Shown here piece after piece: positions 1-4,761 of a DNA stretch of 7,966 nucleotides. The notes under the pieces were generated by a model, which had not been told where the DNA came from, searched no databases, and worked only from the letters and a program-made list of their open reading frames with translations. Positions within the stretch are counted from its first letter, which is position 1, and each line of letters opens with the position of its first letter. The position numbers and the translations under genes are program-made. The stretch spans positions 1-7,966 of the forward strand of contig JAEZHS010000618.1 in NCBI GenBank assembly GCA_023436825.1, read 5' to 3'. The stretch is from Pseudomonadota bacterium (lineage in GTDB: Bacteria; Pseudomonadota; Alphaproteobacteria; Reyranellales; Reyranellaceae).

Positions 1-1
1 C

Positions 2-34
2 TTCCGGACCGCGCGCGTCTCGCGCGGTCCGGAA
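2..34 (-). terminator. Strong hairpin, probable terminator of the cyclase operon
   Basis: Bases 2-15 and 21-34 are perfect reverse complements (14 pairs, mostly G/C) around a 5-base loop at 16-20. Read on the minus strand, the stem begins two bases after the TAG stop of the cyclase gene (37-39), the usual place for an intrinsic terminator. The U-tract that would confirm this would lie left of base 1 and cannot be seen. Read on the plus strand the stem is followed by AAAA, not T's, so it does not look like a terminator for a rightward gene outside the window. Confidence 0.55.
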
Positions 35-36
35 AA

Positions 37-1071
37 CTATGAACGGCTGAGCGCAGCTACTCCAAGAGGCGCCGTGCGGCCGCGCACGGCCAAGGTCGGC
101 AGCGGCTCCGTGCGCAGGCCGGGCGGCAGGGTCGCGCGCTCGAGCAGGTCCGTCGACACCAGCACGTCACGCTTCACCGTCTTGGCCGCGTCGAGCAGGC
201 GGGCGGCGACGTTCAGTGTGTCGCCGACATAGGCGATCTCGCGACGCACGTCGCCGATCTCGCCGGCGACGATTTCGCCGCAATGCAGGGCGGCGCGGAA
301 TTCGGGCACGACGCCGAAGCGTCGCATGTAGCGCTCCTTGTTGGACGCGATGGCATCCTGCGCCACGAACGGGCAGGACAGGCAGTTGCCGTCGGTCATG
401 GCGCGATCGTCGGACCAGACCAGGATCGCCTCGTCACCGACATACTTGTGGATCTCGGCCTCGCACTCCAATGCGGCATCGGCGATGTCGCGGAAGAACA
501 GGTTCAACAGCTCATGGAAGGGAATGGCGCCAAGCCGCTCGGCGATGCCCGTCGAGTCCTTCATGTCGATCAGCAGAAACGTCTTCTGCTCGCGCTTGGG
601 CTGGACGTAGTGGCCGGTCAGGAGGTTCTTGAGCGTGCCGAAGCCCAGCAAGCTGCCCATTTCAAACGTGAACGTGCCGACGACGGACATCGCGACCGCG
701 AAGGCAATCGAGCCTTCGAAAAGCGAATCGAAGGTGAAATCGTGCCCTACCAGGAAGGTGACCAGCAGGCGCACCATCACCAGCCCGACGATGATCACCA
801 GGAAGTAGAACAGCGCCTTGATGGCGAAGTAGAGCACCAGCGGCAGGCGCCGCAGCCGGCGCAGGGGGCCGAGCCGTGCGCTTCGCAACTCGAAGAAGGC
901 GATCGGCGTCGCGATCATGATCGACGTGGCGATACCGACCAGCGCCGAGGCGAAAGGACTGGCGTAGACCGGCGTTGCAATGAAGCCGAAGCAGGCGCTG
1001 GGGATGGCAGCGACCAGGTTCACCCAGAGCAGGATTCGCCGGTCCCGGCGGTCGCGGCGAGAGAGGCTCAT
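37..1071 (-). CDS. Membrane-anchored class III adenylate/guanylate cyclase
   Basis: Predicted to make cyclic AMP (or cGMP) from the nucleoside triphosphate at the inner membrane. The 344-residue protein starts with a basic stretch (residues 5-12). Hydrophobic segments follow at about 13-34, 40-61, 76-108 and 121-145, giving probably four membrane helices, and then a cytoplasmic class III catalytic domain at about 160-335. Metal-binding aspartates are D169 (in LLIDMKDST) and D213 (in HKYVGDE). K209 sits at the base-recognition lysine position, and N287 and R291 (in GDTLNVAARL) are the transition-state pair. The second base-recognition position, usually Asp, Thr or Ser three residues before that Gly, appears to be A280, so ATP versus GTP preference is not certain. 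A short insert at 226-235 carries a CxxC (C230, C233). The ATG overlaps the preceding gene's TGA by four bases (1068-1071), so this is the last gene of a three-gene operon and is probably translated by coupling. Family assignment is firm; signal sensed is unknown. Confidence 0.9.
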   Translation of the reverse strand: MSLSRRDRRDRRILLWVNLVAAIPSACFGFIATPVYASPFASALVGIATSIMIATPIAFFELRSARLGPLRRLRRLPLVLYFAIKALFYFLVIIVGLVMVRLLVTFLVGHDFTFDSLFEGSIAFAVAMSVVGTFTFEMGSLLGFGTLKNLLTGHYVQPKREQKTFLLIDMKDSTGIAERLGAIPFHELLNLFFRDIADAALECEAEIHKYVGDEAILVWSDDRAMTDGNCLSCPFVAQDAIASNKERYMRRFGVVPEFRAALHCGEIVAGEIGDVRREIAYVGDTLNVAARLLDAAKTVKRDVLVSTDLLERATLPPGLRTEPLPTLAVRGRTAPLGVAALSRS

Positions 1072-2054
1072 GCGGCGTGACGGTTCAAGGCGCGCTGGAA
1101 GGTCAGGTGGTCGACATTGCCGCCCGAGCAGACCACGGCGACGGCGCGGCCTTTCACCGGCAGCTTGCCGGTGAGGGCGGCGGCCAACGCCACCGCGCCG
1201 CCCGGTTCGACCACCAGCTTGAACTCGCGGAACGCCGTCTCCATGGCGTCGAGCACCTCGTCGTCGGTGACGACCAGGCCCGGTGCCAGGAGCTGCCTGG
1301 CGAGCGGGAAGGTGACGTCGCCCGGCGTCGGCGCCAGCAGGGCGTCGCAGATCGAGCCCGAAAGCTTGTCGTTCTTCTGCCTGGTGCCGGTGGCGAGCGA
1401 GCGGGCCAGGTCGTCGAAGCCGGCGGGCTCGCCGGCATGCACGCTGGTGTCGGGGCTCAGGCCCTTCACGGCGAGCGCGATGCCGGTCGACAGGCCGCCG
1501 CCCGAGCAGGGTGCCGCGACGGCGTCGAGCGTGACGCCGAGCGCCTTCGCCTGCTCGACGATCTCCAGGCCCGCCGTGCCCTGGCCGGTCAGGATCCAGG
1601 GATGATCGTAGGGCGGCACGACCGTGGCGCCGGTCTTCTCAGCGATGCCCATGCCGATCGCTTCCCGGCTTTCCTTGACGCGGTCGTAGAGCACGACCTC
1701 GGCGCCCGAGGCCCTGGTATTGGCGACCTTGAGCGCCGGCGCATCGGCCGGCATGACGATCGTGGCCTTCACGCCCATCAGGCGCGCCGCCTCGGCCAGA
1801 CCTTGCGCATGGTTGCCCGACGACCAGCCGACGACGCCTTTCCTGCGGTCGGCCTCGCTCATCGAGGCGAGGAAGTTGTAGGCGCCGCGCAGCTTGAACG
1901 AGCCGGTGCGCTGCAGGCACTCGGCCTTGATGAACAGACGGCCGCCCAGCCGCGCGTTGACGCGCGCGTTCTCGAGCAAAGGCGTGCGGATGGCGACGCC
2001 TTCCAGGCGGCGGGCGGCGGCTAGAACATCGTCGAAGGTGGCGGACACGGACAT
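1068..2054 (-). CDS. Threonine dehydratase / serine racemase family PLP enzyme
   Basis: A 328-residue fold-type II PLP enzyme. Such enzymes deaminate L-threonine or L-serine to the 2-oxoacid and ammonia, or racemise serine; some act on hydroxyaspartate or other beta-substituted amino acids. The PLP Schiff-base lysine is K54 in RTGSFKLRGA. The substrate/PLP loop SSGNHAQG is at 78-85. The glycine-rich phosphate cup SGGGL is at 184-188, and a C-terminal CSGGN near residue 315 supplies the usual residue near the pyridine nitrogen. It ends after the catalytic domain with no ACT-like regulatory domain, so it resembles catabolic TdcB-type or racemase proteins rather than biosynthetic IlvA. The open frame extends upstream to 2777, but the ATG at 2054 is chosen because it gives the normal family N-terminus and overlaps the upstream gene's stop by one base (TGATG). 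It also overlaps the downstream cyclase start by four bases. Exact substrate cannot be read from sequence. Confidence 0.9.
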   Translation of the reverse strand: MSVSATFDDVLAAARRLEGVAIRTPLLENARVNARLGGRLFIKAECLQRTGSFKLRGAYNFLASMSEADRRKGVVGWSSGNHAQGLAEAARLMGVKATIVMPADAPALKVANTRASGAEVVLYDRVKESREAIGMGIAEKTGATVVPPYDHPWILTGQGTAGLEIVEQAKALGVTLDAVAAPCSGGGLSTGIALAVKGLSPDTSVHAGEPAGFDDLARSLATGTRQKNDKLSGSICDALLAPTPGDVTFPLARQLLAPGLVVTDDEVLDAMETAFREFKLVVEPGGAVALAAALTGKLPVKGRAVAVVCSGGNVDHLTFQRALNRHAA

Positions 2055-2740
2055 CAGGAAACACCGAGCAGGGAAGGAAGTTGAGAGAGGTCGTTTATCT
2101 CGGCCACGATCTTGCCGGGCAGATTGTCGTCGGGCGCACGGCCGCGATTGACCCATACCGTGGCGAAGCCGAAATGGGCGGCGCCGTGTGCGTCCCAGCA
2201 GTTGGACGACAGGAAGCACACACTGCCGGGCTTCACGCCGCAGCGCTGCTCGACCAGGCGATAAGCGCGCGGATCGGGCTTGAACACTTTCGCCTCGTCG
2301 ACGCTCAGCACAGCCTCGAAGCGATCGGCCAGTCCCGATGCCTTCACCATGGGCTCGAGCATCTCGGGATTGCCGTTGGACAGGATGGCGAGCCGCTTGC
2401 CCGCACGCTTCAGCCTGTCGAGCATGGCCGGCACTTCGGCAAACGGATGAAGGGCAAGGTAGGCGCTCATCAGCTTCTCGCGCACGCCGGCATCGGCGAT
2501 GCCATGCGCGGCCAGGCAATGGTCGAGCGCCTCGCCGGTCACCTGCCAGAACTTCGCATAGGCGCCCATGCCGTTGCGCAGCCAGGTGTACTGGATCTGC
2601 TTGGCGCGCCACAGGTCGGCCAGGGCGTCGGCCTTGGGTCCGATGCCAGAACGATGACGGGCGACGGCCGAGTTGAAGTCGAACAGCGTGCCGTAGGCGT
2701 CGAAAACGCAGATCTCGGTGCCGGCAAGGACGCGGCTCAT
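2054..2740 (-). CDS. Haloacid dehalogenase, type II (L-2-haloacid dehalogenase family)
   Basis: A 228-residue HAD-superfamily hydrolase expected to replace the halogen of L-2-haloacids with hydroxyl through an aspartyl-ester intermediate, in the cytoplasm. The residue set known for this family is complete: nucleophile D14 and T18 in FDAYGTLFD, R45 in WRAKQIQYTWLR (the halide-side arginine), S121-N122 in LSNGN, K154 and Y160 in KVFKPDPRAY, and S178, S179, N180 and D183 in SSNCWD. The conserved WRAKQIQYTWLR stretch and the SSN.WD motif separate it from phosphoglycolate-type HAD phosphatases. Length is normal for the family. The ATG at 2740 is preceded by GGAG six bases away. It is the first gene of the operon with the PLP enzyme and the cyclase. 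Dehalogenase activity is likely from the residues, but many such proteins have unknown natural substrates. Confidence 0.9.
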   Translation of the reverse strand: MSRVLAGTEICVFDAYGTLFDFNSAVARHRSGIGPKADALADLWRAKQIQYTWLRNGMGAYAKFWQVTGEALDHCLAAHGIADAGVREKLMSAYLALHPFAEVPAMLDRLKRAGKRLAILSNGNPEMLEPMVKASGLADRFEAVLSVDEAKVFKPDPRAYRLVEQRCGVKPGSVCFLSSNCWDAHGAAHFGFATVWVNRGRAPDDNLPGKIVAEINDLSQLPSLLGVS

Positions 2741-2743
2741 GAA

Positions 2744-2772
2744 TTGCTCCGCTGGGAGTATGACCGTAGGCT
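2744..2772 (+). promoter_or_regulatory. Weak candidate promoter for the YdhR-like gene
   Basis: TTGCTC (2744-2749) and TAGGCT (2767-2772) are separated by 17 bases. The -10 fits only the loose TANNNT form and the match to consensus is weak. It ends seven bases before the ATG at 2780, which would put the transcript start at or next to the start codon (a leaderless message). A minimal AGG at 2768-2770 could alternatively serve as a poor Shine-Dalgarno if transcription starts further upstream. Confidence 0.25.
2747..2750 (-). promoter_or_regulatory. Ribosome binding site of the dehalogenase
   Basis: On the minus strand GGAG lies six bases before the ATG at 2740. It supports this start, and so marks where the three-gene operon begins. 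No clear -35/-10 pair for this operon could be picked out in the 39-base divergent gap; its promoter probably reaches into the opposite gene. Confidence 0.6.
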
Positions 2773-2779
2773 AACAAGC

Positions 2780-3100
2780 ATGTTCATCGCCATCGTTCAA
2801 ATTCCCATGGCCAAGCGGCCGCGCGACGCGGCGGTCGAAGCCGCCGCCAAGTCGGCGCCAACCTACACCGCGCTCGGCGCCAAGGGACTGTTGAAGAAGT
2901 ATTATCTCAACGGCGAGGCCGGCGGCGGTGGCGTCTATCTCTGGCAATCGGAGGCCGCGGCCCGCGCCTGGTACACACCGGAGTGGGAAAAGCGCATGGA
3001 AGCCGCGTTCGGCGCCAGGCCGACCGTGACCTATTATGACAATCACGTCGTGGTCGACAACGAGACGGGCAAGGTCCACGTCGACGGCGGGAACAGCTGA
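2780..3100 (+). CDS. YdhR-like small monooxygenase-family protein (dimeric alpha/beta barrel)
   Basis: A 106-residue protein resembling the YdhR / putative monooxygenase group of the ferredoxin-like dimeric alpha/beta-barrel fold. Visible hallmarks are an N-terminal beta strand FIAIVQI (2-8), a helix rich in Ala (about 17-25), the strand GLLKKYYL (36-43), a glycine turn followed by GGVYLW (50-55), a helix beginning SEAAARAWYTPEW (57-69), and a final strand TVTYYDNHVVVDN (82-94). Related proteins are small cofactor-free oxygenases or proteins of unknown role, so a true enzymatic function is not shown. The start at residue 1 is preferred over Met10 because the first strand is needed for the fold. 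The aldo/keto reductase begins 14 bases after its stop, so the two are probably cotranscribed and may act on the same small molecule (inference). Confidence 0.75.
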   Translation: MFIAIVQIPMAKRPRDAAVEAAAKSAPTYTALGAKGLLKKYYLNGEAGGGGVYLWQSEAAARAWYTPEWEKRMEAAFGARPTVTYYDNHVVVDNETGKVHVDGGNS

Positions 3101-3114
3101 GAGAGGAAACACCC

Positions 3115-4077
3115 ATGCAGAAGCGCAGGCTGGGCCGCACGGGCCTGGAAGTATCGGTATTGGGCTACGGCGCGGGCGCGGTCGGCGGGCTGTTCACCAA
3201 GGGCGCGGCGGCCGACCAGGAACGCGCGATCGCGCGCGCCATCGAGGCCGGGATCAACTACTTCGACACGGCCGCGCTCTACGGCAACGGCGAATCCGAG
3301 AAGAACCTCGGCCGCGTGCTGAAGGCGCTCAAGGCCGACGTCGTCGTCGGCACCAAGGTGCGGCTGTCGGCCGAGCATCGCGCCGATGTCGGCAAGGCGA
3401 TCGAGCAGGGCATGAACGACAGCCTCTCCCGCATGGGCCGCGACCATGTCGATCTCTTCCAGCTGCACAATCCGCTCGTCGCCAAGGACGCGGGCGACAA
3501 GCTCGCGATCGACATCGCGCTCGGCGAAGTGGCGCCGGCGCTGGAGAAGCTCAGGAAGGCGGGCAAGACGCGCTTCATCGGCTTCAGCGGCGTCGGCGAG
3601 ACGGCGGCGCTGCACCAGGCGATCGATTCGAAGCTCTTCGACACCGTCCAGGTCGTCTACAACGCGCTGAACCCCAGCGCCGGCGGCGCCATGCCCAAGG
3701 GCGCGCCGGGCCAGGACTATGGCCGCCTGTTGGACAAGGCCAAGGCCGCCGACATGGGCACCATCATCATACGCGCTTTGGCGGGCGGTGCGCTGTCCGG
3801 CACGGCGGACCGTCACCCTCTGGCCATGCAGTCGGTCGATCCCATCGGCTCGGCGCCCGACTTCGCGGGCGATGTCGCGCGCGCCAAGGCGCTGGAGCCA
3901 CTGGTGCGCGACAGTGGCTCGTCGACCCTGACCGAGCTTGCCGAGCGCTTCGTGATCGCGCATCCAGCGGTGTCGACAATGCTGGTCGGCTACTCGACGC
4001 TCGATCACCTCGAGGCTGCGATCGCCGCGGTGAACAAGGGACCCTTGCCGGAGGCGGCGCTAAAGCGGATTGCTTGA
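3115..4077 (+). CDS. Aldo/keto reductase
   Basis: A 320-residue NAD(P)H-dependent (beta/alpha)8-barrel oxidoreductase that interconverts carbonyls and alcohols in the cytoplasm. The N-terminus RRLGRTGLEVSVLGYGAG (4-21) is the standard first strand of the family. The catalytic tetrad is complete: D51 and Y56 in FDTAALYGNGESE, K81 in VGTKVRL and H118 in LFQLHN. The C-terminal part (about 275-300, with the motif VSTMLVGYSTLDHLEAA) matches the cofactor-side segment of the family. Length is normal. An AGAGGAA-type Shine-Dalgarno at about 3102-3108 precedes the ATG by six or more bases. It lies 14 bases after the YdhR-like gene, and its stop codon (4075-4077) is embedded in the -35 box of the following toxin-antitoxin promoter. 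Physiological substrate is not evident. Confidence 0.93.
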   Translation: MQKRRLGRTGLEVSVLGYGAGAVGGLFTKGAAADQERAIARAIEAGINYFDTAALYGNGESEKNLGRVLKALKADVVVGTKVRLSAEHRADVGKAIEQGMNDSLSRMGRDHVDLFQLHNPLVAKDAGDKLAIDIALGEVAPALEKLRKAGKTRFIGFSGVGETAALHQAIDSKLFDTVQVVYNALNPSAGGAMPKGAPGQDYGRLLDKAKAADMGTIIIRALAGGALSGTADRHPLAMQSVDPIGSAPDFAGDVARAKALEPLVRDSGSSTLTELAERFVIAHPAVSTMLVGYSTLDHLEAAIAAVNKGPLPEAALKRIA

Positions 4078-4102
4078 AATACGAACCCACACCTCGTATA
4101 TA
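4074..4102 (+). promoter_or_regulatory. Sigma-70 type promoter of vapBC
   Basis: TTGAAA (4074-4079) and TATATA (4097-4102) are separated by exactly 17 bases, the best match to a housekeeping promoter in the window. Transcription would start near 4109-4110, about 15 bases before the vapB ATG. The -35 box contains the TGA stop of the aldo/keto reductase. The -10 box lies in the left arm of the operator repeat, so a repressor bound there would block RNA polymerase. Confidence 0.7.
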
Positions 4103-4120
4103 CATGGATATACGAGGTGT
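4089..4120 (+). promoter_or_regulatory. Perfect inverted repeat, predicted VapB/VapBC operator
   Basis: ACACCTCGTATAT (4089-4101) and ATATACGAGGTGT (4108-4120) are perfect 13-base reverse complements with a six-base centre (4102-4107). The repeat ends three bases before the antitoxin ATG. AbrB-type antitoxins bind such palindromes and repress their own operon, with the toxin as corepressor; that role is inferred here from position and symmetry. The left arm holds almost all of the -10 box and the right arm holds the Shine-Dalgarno sequence. There is no T-tract after it, so it is not an intrinsic terminator. Confidence 0.75.
4114..4117 (+). promoter_or_regulatory. vapB: Ribosome binding site of vapB
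   Basis: GAGG lies six bases before the ATG at 4124 and decides this start over the upstream in-frame TTG at 4070, which would precede the promoter. The site is inside the right arm of the operator repeat. Confidence 0.65.
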
Positions 4121-4123
4121 CAC

Positions 4124-4363
4124 ATGCCAATTGCGCGGACGCGTACTTTCAAGAGCGGCAACAGCGAAGCCATCCGTCTACCCAAGGACGTGGCGTTCGG
4201 CGAGGATACCGACCTCGTCGTCGTTCGCTCGGGGGACGTAATGACGATCTATCCAGCGGCGACATCCATCGCTGCAATGATCAAGCGTTTGCGTTCGTTG
4301 CCGGCGCCGCCGACTGTCGAGCAGAGGGATACGGAAGAATTGCCGGAGCGGAAACGGCTCTGA
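4124..4363 (+). CDS. vapB: VapB-type antitoxin, AbrB/MazE-like DNA-binding domain
   Basis: A 79-residue antitoxin expected to neutralise the adjacent PIN toxin and to repress the operon. The N-terminal swapped-hairpin domain (about 5-44) shows the family signature FKSGNSEAIRLPKDV (9-23) followed by a D/E-rich turn and the strand DLVVVRSGDVMTIYP (30-44). The C-terminal tail (about 48-79), with the end motif RDTEELPER (68-76), is the flexible toxin-binding part; arginines in this tail of related antitoxins reach into the toxin active site. Start choice follows the GAGG site and the operator position. It is separated from the toxin gene by three bases. The region is visibly richer in A/T than the flanking metabolic genes, which fits acquisition by transfer. 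Confidence 0.9.
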   Translation: MPIARTRTFKSGNSEAIRLPKDVAFGEDTDLVVVRSGDVMTIYPAATSIAAMIKRLRSLPAPPTVEQRDTEELPERKRL

Positions 4364-4366
4364 TCG

Positions 4367-4753
4367 ATGGCCTTTCTACTCGACACCGATGTTGCCATCC
4401 ATCTTCGGGACGGCGATCCAGCGATCACTGCAAAAGTAGGTGCTCTGGACGACGCCGTGTTGATGTCGATCGTCACTCGCGTCGAGTTGGAAGGTGGAGT
4501 CCATCGCGAGCCAGCCTACGCTATAGTGAAGCGAGCCCGTCTCGACGCGATCCTTGCCGCAATTCCCACGATCGCATTCGACGATGCCGCTGCCGACGCC
4601 TTTGGCGACATCGTGGCAAGAGCTGGCTATTCACGCCGCAAGCTGCTCGACCGCATGATCGCCGCCCAGGCCCTGGTGCATCGATCGACGTTGGTCACCA
4701 TCAATGCCGGCGACTATGCCGATATCCCGAATCTTTCTTTGCTGGCCTGGTGA
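4367..4753 (+). CDS. vapC: VapC-type toxin, PIN-domain ribonuclease
   Basis: A 128-residue PIN-domain endoribonuclease; VapC toxins cut tRNA or rRNA at specific sites and stop translation when the antitoxin is lost. The acidic metal-binding residues are all present: D6 in FLLDTDV, E40 in TRVELEGGV, D95 in LLDRMIAAQAL and D116 in NAGDY. The ending, LVTINAGDY then IPNLSLLAW (109-128), is typical of the FitB/VapC group. Length is normal and nothing suggests inactivation. Its ATG is three bases after the vapB stop, the usual order and spacing. The stop codon is only eight bases from the stop of the convergent transglycosylase gene. Target RNA cannot be deduced from sequence. Confidence 0.93.
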   Translation: MAFLLDTDVAIHLRDGDPAITAKVGALDDAVLMSIVTRVELEGGVHREPAYAIVKRARLDAILAAIPTIAFDDAAADAFGDIVARAGYSRRKLLDRMIAAQALVHRSTLVTINAGDYADIPNLSLLAW

Positions 4754-4761
4754 CAACGGGA

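Noticed and set aside
283..1080. Plus-strand open frame opposite the cyclase
   Set aside because: Shadow of a gene with intact class III cyclase motifs; its translation is low-complexity and has no ribosome site or domain.
1077..2024. Plus-strand open frame of 315 codons opposite the PLP enzyme
   Set aside because: Antisense shadow rich in Ala, Gly, Arg and His, while the minus strand encodes all PLP motifs.
2055..2777. N-terminal extension of the PLP enzyme up to 2777 (a 569-residue fusion)
   Set aside because: The extra residues are an out-of-frame reading of the dehalogenase gene, Arg-rich and domain-free. The ATG at 2054 gives the normal family N-terminus and a TGATG coupling junction.
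4089..4120. The operator palindrome as an intrinsic terminator of the reductase gene
   Set aside because: The stem is A/T-rich near its loop and is not followed by a T-tract; its position on the promoter and ribosome site fits an operator better.
4070..4123. Upstream TTG start for vapB
   Set aside because: It would begin before the predicted promoter and would translate the operator; the ATG at 4124 has GAGG at six bases and gives the standard antitoxin N-terminus.
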